Of a stretch of 64,000 bases of DNA, positions 17,256 through 25,142 are shown piece after piece (positions within the stretch are counted from its first letter, which is position 1; every line of letters begins with the position of its first letter). The stretch comes from Burkholderia stagnalis (lineage in GTDB: Bacteria > Pseudomonadota > Gammaproteobacteria > Burkholderiales > Burkholderiaceae). The stretch lies in NCBI RefSeq assembly GCF_902830275.1, contig NZ_CADESW010000029.1:1-64000 (forward strand). Reading direction: 5' to 3'. The notes below the pieces were generated by a model. That model was not told where the DNA came from and made no database searches. It worked only from the letters and a program-made list of their open reading frames with translations. The position numbers were made by a program, and so were the translations under genes.

Positions 17256-17302
17256 GCCTCCCTCCCCTGGGCCGATGTGTCGCCGAATCGGCCAGGCATC
17301 GG

Positions 17303-17737
17303 TCAACTGATCGTCAGCTTTTTCTGGCCGACGGGTGCCTTCTTCGGCAGCGTCAATGACAGTATCCCGTCCTGGTAGGTCGCCGTCGCGGTCGCCTCGT
17401 CGACTTCGTCCGCGAGCGAGAACGACCGGCTGATCGCACCGCTATAGCGCTCGCGCCGGATCACGCGCTCGCCTTCCTTTTGTTCCTTGCTGCGCTCGAC
17501 CTTCGCGTTGATCGACACCGTGCGGCCAGTGACCTGAACTTCAATGTCGTTCTTTGCAACACCGGGCAGTTCCGCCTTGACCAGATAGGCACTGTCGTTT
17601 TCCGTGACGTCGATCTTCATCGACGCAAGCTCGGGCTCGTCCGGCAGCGACAGGCCGCGCAGCGGCCGGAACAGCCCCTGGAACAGGTCGGAAACGGGTT
17701 CCATCGAGAACGGATCGTAACGCGTCATGTTGCTCAT
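17303..17737 (-). CDS. hsp20: Small heat-shock protein, Hsp20/alpha-crystallin family
   Basis: ATP-independent holdase chaperone of 144 residues. It has an N-terminal arm (MSNMTRYDPFS...), an alpha-crystallin domain (about 40-135) with YLVKAELPGVAKNDIEV, and the closing GxLxLxLPK motif (GILSLTLPKK). GAGGAG lies before the ATG at 17735-17737; the longer frame to 17806 is rejected. The FNR box at 17889 is 150 bases upstream. Confidence 0.96.
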   Translation of the reverse strand: MSNMTRYDPFSMEPVSDLFQGLFRPLRGLSLPDEPELASMKIDVTENDSAYLVKAELPGVAKNDIEVQVTGRTVSINAKVERSKEQKEGERVIRRERYSGAISRSFSLADEVDEATATATYQDGILSLTLPKKAPVGQKKLTIS

Positions 17738-17888
17738 GTTTGCACTCCTCGAACGGTGATCGGGCCGGCGCCGTCGTCCCGACAGGGGCGGCCCGCGATG
17801 AAGCACGCGTCAGCGCGACGTTGCGTGTCGCGTGAGGGACGAACGTTGTTCGTTCAAAGTCAGCGTAGCGTCGTGTACCGGCCGCTGC

Positions 17889-17902
17889 TTGATACGCGTC
17901 AA
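17889..17902. promoter_or_regulatory. FNR/ANR-type box (TTGATACGCGTCAA)
   Basis: One change from the TTGAT-N4-ATCAA consensus. It sits between the DUF1488 stop (17917) and hsp20, centred 158 bases before the hsp20 start, which implies a long leader. Confidence 0.75.
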
Positions 17903-17916
17903 CCGCGCAGGCGAGA

Positions 17917-18192
17917 TCACGCGCAGAACCGGAAGAACCCGCTGTGCAACAGGATCGGGTGTCCGCCAACCTCCTCGAGCATCCGGCGCGCGGCGCACTC
18001 GATGGCAGGACGATGGCGCGCAAACGCGTTGGCGAGGTCTTGTTCGCGAGGCGAAGCCGCGCCGAAATGATCTTCCAGCGCCTCGGCCGTGATCGCGCAC
18101 TGCACGCGATCACCTTCGACGAGGGCCGGGAACGCCAGAACGAGATCCGGAGCGGAGTATTCCGGCTTTTCGGCAGGAAACGAGATCTGCAT
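17917..18192 (-). CDS. DUF1488-like small protein
   Basis: A 91-residue soluble protein with the DUF1488 pattern: an N-terminal MQISFPxxxPEY strand, LAFPALVEGDRVQCAITAEALEDHFGA, and an alpha-helical C-terminus. The ATG at 18190-18192 follows AGGTG; an ATG ten codons upstream (18222) is possible. Function unknown. Preceded by the FNR box at 18252. Confidence 0.85.
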   Translation of the reverse strand: MQISFPAEKPEYSAPDLVLAFPALVEGDRVQCAITAEALEDHFGAASPREQDLANAFARHRPAIECAARRMLEEVGGHPILLHSGFFRFCA

Positions 18193-18251
18193 GGTGGTCA
18201 CCTGGTTCGGCGGCTGTTGCACAAAGCGTAGATTCGCCGGCCTGGTGACGG

Positions 18252-18265
18252 TTGACCTGTGTCAA
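18252..18265. promoter_or_regulatory. FNR/ANR-type box (TTGACCTGTGTCAA)
   Basis: TTGA-N6-TCAA, centred 66 bases before the DUF1488 gene start at 18192. It lies in the 86-base gap after the USP stop (18279). Confidence 0.78.
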
Positions 18266-18278
18266 TCGCGCCGCACGG

Positions 18279-18755
18279 CTAGGCCGCGGCAACAGCGGCG
18301 GGCGGTGCATCGTCACCGCGCATGAGCAGCACCGGGCACCGCGATTCGCGCAGGAAGCGCTCGGCCACGCTGCCGATCACCATTCTCCGGACGCCGCGCC
18401 GCCCGTGCGTGCCGACCACGGCAAGGTCGATGGCGTGGTCATCGACGTAACGCTGCAGGCGCTCCGCAATGTCCTCGCCGAGGCTGTCGGTCTCGACAAG
18501 TTCCGTCTCGCCGTTCACGGCGGCGCGTGCAATAGTTCGCTCGGCGTCATGCAATACCGCCACACCCGCACGCCGATCCGCCTCGATCAACGCGTTCGGA
18601 TCGAGGCGTCCGGGGTAGGTGAACACCGCCGACTTGTCGACGACGTAGACCGCGGAAACCCGGGCATGGCAAAGCCCGGCCATTTTCAAGCCTTCTTCAA
18701 GGGCTCGCCGCGACGACGTACTACCGTCCATTGCGACCATGATCCTTGTGTACAT
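18279..18755 (-). CDS. Universal stress protein, single UspA domain
   Basis: A 158-residue Usp beginning MYTRIMVAMDGSTSSRRAL, with loop VGTHGRRGVRRMVIGSVAERFLR and an Ala-rich tail. The reading frame stays open to 20213, but that part is antisense to the phosphotransferase/ATPase gene. GGAGG just before the ATG at 18753-18755 decides the start. It resembles the USP at 1185 closely enough to suggest duplication. Confidence 0.93.
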   Translation of the reverse strand: MYTRIMVAMDGSTSSRRALEEGLKMAGLCHARVSAVYVVDKSAVFTYPGRLDPNALIEADRRAGVAVLHDAERTIARAAVNGETELVETDSLGEDIAERLQRYVDDHAIDLAVVGTHGRRGVRRMVIGSVAERFLRESRCPVLLMRGDDAPPAAVAAA

Positions 18756-18837
18756 TCGAACCTCCCCGGATGCAAAACCTTGCCCTGTCATCGCGTTTGG
18801 CTGCGTCACAATCATCGACGCTCGACGCGCGCGAACA

Positions 18838-18851
18838 TTGACTTCCGTCAA
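18838..18851. promoter_or_regulatory. FNR/ANR-type box (TTGACTTCCGTCAA)
   Basis: TTGA-N6-TCAA, centred 89 bases before the minus-strand USP start at 18755. Confidence 0.78.
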
Positions 18852-18951
18852 GCGTCCTTTGGCGGATCGGCACGCCCGGTCATGCAGGCACGCGCGGCAC
18901 TCGCCCTGGCGCGATCCAACGACGGCGGCACGCCCGAACAACTGGCCACGC

Positions 18952-18965
18952 TTGATGCAGGTCAA
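18952..18965. promoter_or_regulatory. FNR/ANR-type box (TTGATGCAGGTCAA)
   Basis: One change from consensus. It faces the plus-strand gene at 19179, about 220 bases away, so either the leader is long or the true gene start is earlier. Confidence 0.75.
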
Positions 18966-19178
18966 GCGCCGGCGCGGCAATGTTCGTTTGAATACATGGA
19001 ATCGCTGCACATGCTGCCCATCCATACCGACGTCACTCGGAGTCCCCATCGTGCGAAATCTGCCACGCCTTCTCAGCCTTGTGTTCAGCATGCTCCATGT
19101 CCGCGGCATTCGGGCGACGCGTATCCGCTCATCGGGTGATCTGTCGGCAACGCATGCGCGTGTTCCTGTCCCCGTGCC

Positions 19179-20873
19179 ATGCCGGTCTCGCGACATCTCC
19201 CGCATACGGTGACGGGCGGCAACGCGCGTCGCAACGCGCGCTCGGTCGATCGGGCGCTTCAGCGCGCGGCCACCTACGCGCACCCCGCCGGTCGGATCCG
19301 GCGGATCGAGACTCACTTGTCGATCGTGTATCTTGCGGGGCGCTACGCATACAAGATCATCAAGCCGGTGAAGCTCGGTTTCGTCGATCTCACACGGGCC
19401 GAACGGCGGCGACGTTGCGCGCAGGCGGGATGCACGCTCAACCGTCCGTTGGCAGGGCCGCTGTATCTGGGTGTACAGCCGCTCGTCGCTCATGGGCGGC
19501 TCAACGCTTTCGGCAGCGATGTGCGCTCGCGTCCCAAAGGGGGGCGATTCAACGACGCGTCGCTTGAATACGTCGTCAGGATGCGGCGTTTCGATGCAGA
19601 CGCGGTGCTTTCCGCGCGCTGCAGGCGACATGACGAGGGCCTTGCCGACGCCGACGCGTTGGCGGCCGCGCTCGCACACTATCACCTGCACGCCCCCCGC
19701 CGGGCACCGCATGCCGGCTTCGGAAGCGCCGGCTGCGTCACGGCCCAATGCCTGCCGCTTCTCGATGAGCTCGACGCGACGGTGGCGTCCGAGGCGGCAC
19801 TGCGCACCTGGATCGAAGCGGAGCTTGAGCGCATCGCGCCCCGGCTTGACGAGCGCCACCGGAATGGTTTCGTGCGCGCCTGCCACGGCGATCTGCATCT
19901 GGACAACATTGTCCGCTGGCGCGGCCGGCTGCTGATGTTCGATTGCATCGAGTTCGACGACTCGTTGCGCTGGATCGACGTCGCCAGCGATCTCTCGTTC
20001 GCGTTGATGGACTATTCGGCGCACGGCCGCGACGACTGTGCACACCGGCTGCTGGCCGGCTGGCTTGCGCTGACGGGTGATCACGGGGCACTCGACGTGC
20101 TGCCGTTCTTCAAAACCTATCGCGCGCTTGTGCGCGCGCTTGCCGCTCGGTTGCGCGGCGATGACGCAGAGCGCACGCGCTATGTGCGCATCGCGATGGA
20201 TGTCGTCGCGCATCGGCGCGACGTGCGACCCTCCCTGCTTCTATGCCATGGCGTGTCGGGTTCCGGAAAATCGGTTGCAAGTCTCGCGCTCGCCGGCAGA
20301 CTTGATGCCATCCGCTTGTCGAGCGATGTGGAGCGCAAGCGCCTCGCCGGCTGCCCGGAAGCGGCTCGATTGCCGGATGCGGCGTATTCGGATGCGGCCA
20401 TCGACGGAATATACGATCACTTTCTCGAGCATGCGAAGACCGTGATCGAATCCGGCCATACCGCGATCGTCGATGCGACGTTCCTGCACGAGCGCAACCG
20501 GGCGGCATTCATCGCGCTTGCGAATCGCCTTCAGGTTCGGGTGATCATTCTGGCGTTTTCGGCAAGCCCCGTGATGCTCCATGCGCGCGTCGCGGCAAGA
20601 GCGGCCCAGCGGCGTGGCGCATCCGACGCCGATACAGCGGTACTCGCAGGGCAGCTCGCACAGGCCGAGCCGCTGACGGACGCGGAGCGCGCGCTCGCGA
20701 TCCGGTTCGATACCGGCGTCGAGCCAGCCGCCTACGAAGGCGACGCATTCTGGTCCCCTTTACTCGCGACGCTCGCGGACGACGCGAGTTCGGGTTACGC
20801 GCGCCGTCAAGGTTGCAGGCGGGGCCATGTGGGCGGCCAAGCCCGCGACGCCGCGCTCGACGAGAGCGTCTAG
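19179..20873 (+). CDS. Bifunctional phosphotransferase-like / P-loop ATPase protein (COG2187-COG0645 type)
   Basis: A 564-residue fusion. The N-terminal half (about 45-340) is an aminoglycoside-phosphotransferase-like kinase fold: AYKIIKPVKLGF, the catalytic loop CHGDLHLDNIV, and FDCIEFDDSLRWIDVASD for metal. The C-terminal half (about 350-535) is a P-loop kinase with Walker A GVSGSGKS. The substrate is unknown. Such proteins recur with universal stress proteins and are not proven resistance enzymes. Its TAG stop overlaps the TAG of the convergent CBS gene within a single CTAG at 20870-20873. The start is uncertain, since no good ribosome site is visible. Confidence 0.88.
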   Translation: MPVSRHLPHTVTGGNARRNARSVDRALQRAATYAHPAGRIRRIETHLSIVYLAGRYAYKIIKPVKLGFVDLTRAERRRRCAQAGCTLNRPLAGPLYLGVQPLVAHGRLNAFGSDVRSRPKGGRFNDASLEYVVRMRRFDADAVLSARCRRHDEGLADADALAAALAHYHLHAPRRAPHAGFGSAGCVTAQCLPLLDELDATVASEAALRTWIEAELERIAPRLDERHRNGFVRACHGDLHLDNIVRWRGRLLMFDCIEFDDSLRWIDVASDLSFALMDYSAHGRDDCAHRLLAGWLALTGDHGALDVLPFFKTYRALVRALAARLRGDDAERTRYVRIAMDVVAHRRDVRPSLLLCHGVSGSGKSVASLALAGRLDAIRLSSDVERKRLAGCPEAARLPDAAYSDAAIDGIYDHFLEHAKTVIESGHTAIVDATFLHERNRAAFIALANRLQVRVIILAFSASPVMLHARVAARAAQRRGASDADTAVLAGQLAQAEPLTDAERALAIRFDTGVEPAAYEGDAFWSPLLATLADDASSGYARRQGCRRGHVGGQARDAALDESV

Positions 20874-21319
20874 ACTCGCCGCTTGTCTTCGAGATGCGGT
20901 TGGCGTGCCGCGACGAGGCGCAGTTCGTCCAGCAGGTTTGCCGCGGCGTGAATCAGGTCATCCAGCGTGACGATTCCGATCAGACCGCCGTCGTCCGATA
21001 CGACCGGCAGCCGCCGCACGCCATGCTGGCGCATTCGCCTTGCAAGCAGCCAGACGTCGTCCGCGCCGTGCGCGACCACGGCCGGCTCCGACATCATGTC
21101 GCCGACGAACAGCGTCCGCGCCTCGGCATCCGGACTCACGACGGCGAGCACGATATCGCGATCGGTCAACACGCCGACCGGCATCCGGACGCCCTGATCC
21201 TCACGCACCACCACCAGATCGCCCGCATGCAGTCCGCGCATCTTTTCGGCTGCTTCGACGACCGGTGTCTGTGGGCCACACGTGGCGACCGCACGTGTGC
21301 AAAGTGTGGCAGCGTTCAT
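20870..21319 (-). CDS. CBS-domain pair protein
   Basis: A 149-residue cytosolic protein with two CBS motifs (about 10-68 and 78-135; GVLTDRDIVLAVV and LIGIVTLDDLIHAAA), which form one Bateman module that binds adenine nucleotides. It probably senses energy state, by family analogy. The ATG at 21317-21319 follows GAGAGGG; the frame open to 21373 is not used. No FNR box was seen in its upstream 120 bases. Confidence 0.92.
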   Translation of the reverse strand: MNAATLCTRAVATCGPQTPVVEAAEKMRGLHAGDLVVVREDQGVRMPVGVLTDRDIVLAVVSPDAEARTLFVGDMMSEPAVVAHGADDVWLLARRMRQHGVRRLPVVSDDGGLIGIVTLDDLIHAAANLLDELRLVAARQPHLEDKRRV

Positions 21320-21441
21320 TTTTCCCTCTCCAAACCGACGGTAGTCGTGCGCATGCGGTGATTTCCTCGGCATCGCCCGACGCGATGCGAGCGCGACCGG
21401 GGCGCCCCCCGCGCGCGATTGACCGCCTCGGCCCGCCCGGC

Positions 21442-21939
21442 TTACATCACTATCGGGGAACTCGGAAATTCGTCAACAGGAGGACGACTTACCGGAAAGT
21501 GCTTCCGCAATAGTTCGGTAACCAGTTCGATACCCCGCAGCACGCCCAACTGGTAATCTCCACGCCGGAAATCCGCTTCCATTACCCGGCAAATCGCTTC
21601 CCATTCACCGCTATCTACCTTGGCGTGGATACCACGATCCGCGACGATTTCGACGTCCCTGTCGGCGAGCAGCAGGTATATGAGAACCCCGTTGTTGTGC
21701 TCGGTGTCCCAGATCCTGAGCTGAGAGAAGACGTCTATGGCGCGTGCCCTGGCAGACGTTCCCTTCAGAAGCGCATTGGTGTGAAGTGCCCCTTCGACCG
21801 CAAATCTGACTTGCCCAACGTGTGCGTCGTGACTGACATGCACCGCTCGTTCAATGGCGCGAAGGGATCGGCGCGGGAACGCGGCATTGACTCGCCAGCG
21901 TGTCATGAGGAGATGTCGAAGAAGCCGTTTCAGGTCCAT
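21442..21939 (-). CDS. TPM-domain protein (TLP18.3/Psb32/MOLO-1 family), cytosolic type
   Basis: A 165-residue protein with a TPM-type fold: EIVADRGIHAKVDSGEWEAICRVMEADFRRGDY is its most recognisable part. There is no signal peptide. It is the last gene of a minus-strand LemA, TPM, TPM operon. The ATG at 21937-21939 follows AGGTGG and overlaps the end of the preceding TPM gene (21942) closely; a GTG at 21948 is in frame. Exact role unknown. Confidence 0.87.
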   Translation of the reverse strand: MDLKRLLRHLLMTRWRVNAAFPRRSLRAIERAVHVSHDAHVGQVRFAVEGALHTNALLKGTSARARAIDVFSQLRIWDTEHNNGVLIYLLLADRDVEIVADRGIHAKVDSGEWEAICRVMEADFRRGDYQLGVLRGIELVTELLRKHFPVSRPPVDEFPSSPIVM

Positions 21940-21941
21940 GT

Positions 21942-22790
21942 CTACCACCTGCCAGATGCACCGCCGCCGCCGAATCCACCGCCTCCTCCACGGAAAATGT
22001 CCCGGTGCGAATCGCCGCCGAGCCGCCCGCTTCCGCCTCCGATGAAGCGGCCACCAACGGCCCCCATGCCACTACCCAGCAGCGTGAAGATCAACGCCAT
22101 GAGCCCGGCTGCCGCGGCTATGAAGATTGCACCGGACAAAATCCATGCGATCACGCCAATGATGCCTCCCGTGACACACGCGCCCGGCAATCTGCCAAGC
22201 ACCGCTCGAAGCAAGCCACCCGCCATGACGGTCAGGAGAAAGAGAACGGGCAGCAGGCGTCCCGCCCCGTCCGATTCACGTTGCCGCTTTTGGGGTTGCG
22301 GCAGAGGCTCGCCGCTCACGACCCGCATGATGCTATCGGTGCCCGCCGAGATGCCACCATAGAAATCGCCGCTTCGGAATCGCGGAACGATCACCTCGCT
22401 GATGATTCGATTGCTCGTCGCATCGGTAAGTACGCCCTCGAGACCGTATCCCACCTCGATGCGAAGTGCGTGGTCATTTTTTGCGACAATCAGCAAAACG
22501 CCATCGTCGACGCTCTTGCGTCCGAGCTTCCATTGCTCGACGACACGCATCGAAAACTGCTCGATCGTTTCCGGTTCGACCGTCGGGACGATAAGAACGG
22601 AAATCTGCGTTCCTTTCCGAGTCTCGAACGCCTTCAAGGTCTGCTCGAGAGCGGCCTTCTGTTCGCCCGTTAACGTGCCGGTCTCGTCGGTCACCCTCGC
22701 AACGAGAGGTGGCACCGGTACATCCGCCCCGACAACCGTTCCGCCGAGGGCGAAAAATATGGCAACGACTGCAAGCACCAACCGGAACAT
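21942..22790 (-). CDS. TPM-domain membrane protein (YgcG family), Gly-rich tail
   Basis: A 282-residue exported membrane protein. It has a signal peptide (about 1-22, ending VVGA), a TPM domain (about 30-155, with VTDETGTLTGEQKAAL and IEVGYGLEGVLTDA), two hydrophobic segments (about 180-230), and a glycine-rich C-terminus ending GGGGFGGGGASGRW, typical of the family. The ATG at 22790 is 2 bases after the lemA stop; the TTG at 22796 is rejected. LemA/TPM pairs are a recurrent membrane-associated module of unclear biochemistry. Confidence 0.93.
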   Translation of the reverse strand: MFRLVLAVVAIFFALGGTVVGADVPVPPLVARVTDETGTLTGEQKAALEQTLKAFETRKGTQISVLIVPTVEPETIEQFSMRVVEQWKLGRKSVDDGVLLIVAKNDHALRIEVGYGLEGVLTDATSNRIISEVIVPRFRSGDFYGGISAGTDSIMRVVSGEPLPQPQKRQRESDGAGRLLPVLFLLTVMAGGLLRAVLGRLPGACVTGGIIGVIAWILSGAIFIAAAAGLMALIFTLLGSGMGAVGGRFIGGGSGRLGGDSHRDIFRGGGGGFGGGGASGRW

Positions 22791-22792
22791 GC

Positions 22793-23407
22793 TCAATTCG
22801 ACACCCCACCAGCGGACGCCGGTGTCGAGCCGAAATCAACACGCGGCGGCTTCGCAATCTCCGCTTCGTTACCTACGGAGAAGTTGGGCCTTTCCGGATA
22901 GCCGAAAGCTCTCGCCGTGAGATTGTTCGGAAACGAGCGCACCGTGGTGTTGTACGCCTGGACGGAGCGTATGTACCTGTTCCGTGCAACGGCAATGCGA
23001 TTTTCCGTTCCTTCGAGCTGGGCCTGCAGGTCCCTGAAGTTTGCGTCGGATTTCAGTTGCGGATAGTTTTCCGATACGACCAGCATTCGGGACAGTGAAC
23101 TGGTCAGTTGCCCTTGCGCAGCTTCAAATCTCGCAAACGCCTGCGGGTCGGCAATGAGTTCGGGCGTCGCGCGAATCGAGCCGACCTGAGCACGCGCCCG
23201 GGTCACACTCGTCAGTACGTCTTTCTCCTGATTCGCGTACCCCTTCACCGTATCGACGAGGTTGGGAACAAGGTCCGCACGGCGTTGATACTGGTTCAGC
23301 ACCTCGGACCAGTTGGCCTTGACCTGCTCGTCCTCGGCCTGGATGGCGTTGTAGCCACACCCGGTCAGGCTCGCCAGGATGGAGGCGACCATGACGATCC
23401 AGAACAT
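22793..23407 (-). CDS. lemA: LemA family lipoprotein
   Basis: A 204-residue LemA protein. It has a lipoprotein signal (MFWIVMVASILASLTGC, lipobox LTGC at about residues 14-17), then the helical LemA domain with YNAIQAEDEQVKANWSEVLN, QYQRRADLVPNLVDTVKGYA and the YNTTVRSFPNN end. The ATG at 23405-23407 is chosen so that the lipobox is correctly placed; longer starts at 23452-23455 exist. It heads the TPM operon. The FNR box at 23548 lies 141 bases upstream. Confidence 0.94.
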   Translation of the reverse strand: MFWIVMVASILASLTGCGYNAIQAEDEQVKANWSEVLNQYQRRADLVPNLVDTVKGYANQEKDVLTSVTRARAQVGSIRATPELIADPQAFARFEAAQGQLTSSLSRMLVVSENYPQLKSDANFRDLQAQLEGTENRIAVARNRYIRSVQAYNTTVRSFPNNLTARAFGYPERPNFSVGNEAEIAKPPRVDFGSTPASAGGVSN

Positions 23408-23547
23408 GCGCACCCCACCATGTCGTGCAGGCGGAATGGTTGATTGCGCCATCATTCATGCACCTCTCTCGCATATTGTCGGCCACACGACATTCACAAA
23501 CACCCGGTAGCGCTGTTCCCAGCGTATGAATCCGTACGAACAGCGGC

Positions 23548-23561
23548 TTGACGTACGTCAA
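23548..23561. promoter_or_regulatory. FNR/ANR-type box (TTGACGTACGTCAA), fully symmetric
   Basis: A perfect 14-base palindrome. Centred 147 bases before lemA. Confidence 0.75.
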
Positions 23562-23663
23562 GCGTGCCACGCCTGACTTCCGCCGCCTGTATGCCGCATC
23601 CCGCCCGGCGCCGGCGACCCGGCACGGGCGGCAATACATCGTACGAAACGCATTCGAGCCCTG

Positions 23664-23677
23664 TTGAGCCACGTCAA
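23664..23677. promoter_or_regulatory. FNR/ANR-type box (TTGAGCCACGTCAA)
   Basis: TTGA-N6-TCAA, centred about 156 bases before the DUF2933 gene that opens the plus-strand metal ATPase operon. Confidence 0.65.
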
Positions 23678-23826
23678 CTCGTCTACATAAACGAGCGATA
23701 AATTGAAATGCGAGAACTATCGGATTCTCGATCGCCGCGCGTGGGGAAACACAGGCAACGTTGCACCGCCAGTCTGATCGCGACCACGCTTCCGAGAAGA
23801 AATTGCTTCGCCCCTGGAGCCGAACG

Positions 23827-24087
23827 ATGGATGACAATCCGCATGCCGCGCGACCGTTCTGGAAATCGCGGTCGGTGATCGCACTCTTGGCCTTTTCAGC
23901 CATTGCGTTGTTCCTTTTGCTTTCCGAACACCGCGCCCACTTCCTTGGTGTGCTGCCGTACCTGCTGCTACTGTCGTGTCCGCTCATGCATCGGTTCATG
24001 CACCACGGCCATGGACACCGGCACGGCGAACAGGGAACGAAAGTCCGCCATCCTGATTCGGGAGACAGTCATGAGCCGCGTCGATGA
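23827..24087 (+). CDS. DUF2933 small membrane protein
   Basis: An 86-residue protein with two hydrophobic stretches (about 17-32 and 38-52) and a His-rich C-terminus (HRFMHHGHGHRHG), typical of DUF2933 proteins found in metal-resistance operons. The ATG at 23827 has GGAG upstream. It overlaps the next gene by 17 bases. A metal-binding or chaperone role is inference from the histidines and neighbours. Confidence 0.85.
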   Translation: MDDNPHAARPFWKSRSVIALLAFSAIALFLLLSEHRAHFLGVLPYLLLLSCPLMHRFMHHGHGHRHGEQGTKVRHPDSGDSHEPRR

Positions 24088-24727
24088 CGGTTACGGGCTA
24101 TGGGGCCTGGTGGTCGTCAATTCACTGGTCTTCGTCATCTTTGCGTTCAGCTTCTTCAAACCTGCAACGAAGCGGGACTGGCGAACGTTCGGTGGCTTTT
24201 CCGCCTTCATCGTGGCGCTGTTCGCCGAAATGTACGGCTTCCCGCTCACCATTTACCTGCTATCAGGGTGGTTGCAATCACGCTTCCCGCGCACGAACCT
24301 GCTTACACATGACTCCGGGCACCTCTGGTGGACCCTCACGGGTCGGCACGGCGACCCGCATGCAGGGCTTCCTCATCTGCTCAGTTTTTTCGTCATCCTT
24401 GGCGGTTTCTTCCTGCTTTCTGCCGCGTGGCATGTCCTGTACGAAGCTCAGCGCAGCAAGGCGTTGGCGACGACCGGGCCGTACGGCCGAATTCGGCACC
24501 CGCAATACGTCGGGTTGTTCATCATCATGCTGGGCTTCCTGCTGCAATGGCCCACGCTTGTGACATTGGCGATGTTCCCTGTGCTGGTCTTTATGTACGT
24601 CCGGCTCGCGATACAAGAGGAACGGGAAACGGAAGCGCGATTCGGCGCCGCATGGCGCGACTACGCCGCGCACACGCCCAGGTTTTTTCCCGATCTTCGG
24701 GGGAAGCGTCCGGCCCAAGTACATTGA
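24071..24727 (+). CDS. Isoprenylcysteine carboxyl methyltransferase-like membrane protein
   Basis: A 218-residue protein with about five membrane segments. Its C-terminal signature GPYGRIRHPQYVGLFIIMLGFLLQWPTL and ERETEARFGAAWRDYAAHTPRF is that of the ICMT/PEMT phospholipid-methyltransferase superfamily. The methyl acceptor is unknown. The ATG at 24071 follows GGAGAC and lies inside the DUF2933 frame. Relatives commonly occur beside copper or heavy-metal transporters. Confidence 0.87.
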   Translation: MSRVDDGYGLWGLVVVNSLVFVIFAFSFFKPATKRDWRTFGGFSAFIVALFAEMYGFPLTIYLLSGWLQSRFPRTNLLTHDSGHLWWTLTGRHGDPHAGLPHLLSFFVILGGFFLLSAAWHVLYEAQRSKALATTGPYGRIRHPQYVGLFIIMLGFLLQWPTLVTLAMFPVLVFMYVRLAIQEERETEARFGAAWRDYAAHTPRFFPDLRGKRPAQVH

Positions 24728-24795
24728 ATGCGGCTGACGCATTCAGCGTCGACGCCAGCCTCGAATCGCATTTTTCTCTGGGCAGGGAGGCCACC

Positions 24796-25062
24796 ATGAA
24801 GCCTTTCGCGACTGGCGTGGCGCTTTCTGCCACGGTTGTGTTCTTCTACGCTCTTTGTACGCTTGTCTGGATGGCACTTCCAGAGCCCTTCATGAACTTC
24901 ATGAATGCGCTCTTTCATGGGCTCGATTTCCGGCGTCTTCAGACCGGCGAACCGCTGTCCTGGTGGTCCGTTGTCTACCCGGCGTTCGTGTTTGCAGTCT
25001 GGTTCTTTGCGGCTGGCGCATTTTTCGCCTGGTTACACAACCGGCTCCGAGGAACGCATTGA
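24796..25062 (+). CDS. DUF5676-like small membrane protein
   Basis: An 88-residue protein with two membrane helices (about 8-28 and 56-78), beginning [25 protein letters not shown], as in DUF5676 family proteins. GGGAGG lies before the ATG at 24796. Part of the P-type ATPase operon; role unknown. Confidence 0.83.
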   Translation: MKPFATGVALSATVVFFYALCTLVWMALPEPFMNFMNALFHGLDFRRLQTGEPLSWWSVVYPAFVFAVWFFAAGAFFAWLHNRLRGTH

Positions 25063-25142
25063 CGAAGTCCGCGCGCTCGGCTGATCAAAGGGATACCTCG
25101 CCGCGTGGAGCATGCCTGCGCCGATTGAAAAGGAGCGTCAAG

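Larger units (their letters stand above)
18756..19178. other. Divergent intergenic region with two FNR boxes
   Basis: Contains the boxes at 18838 and 18952, one for each divergent gene. Short frames between 18990 and 19210 lack ribosome sites and I do not accept them as genes. Confidence 0.6.
23408..23826. other. Divergent intergenic region with two FNR boxes
   Basis: Separates the lemA operon from the copper ATPase operon. It holds the boxes at 23548 and 23664, and I see no gene in it. Confidence 0.6.

Noticed and set aside
18279-20213. 644-codon minus-strand frame extending another USP
   Set aside because: The extension is antisense to the phosphotransferase/ATPase gene; the Usp starts at 18755.
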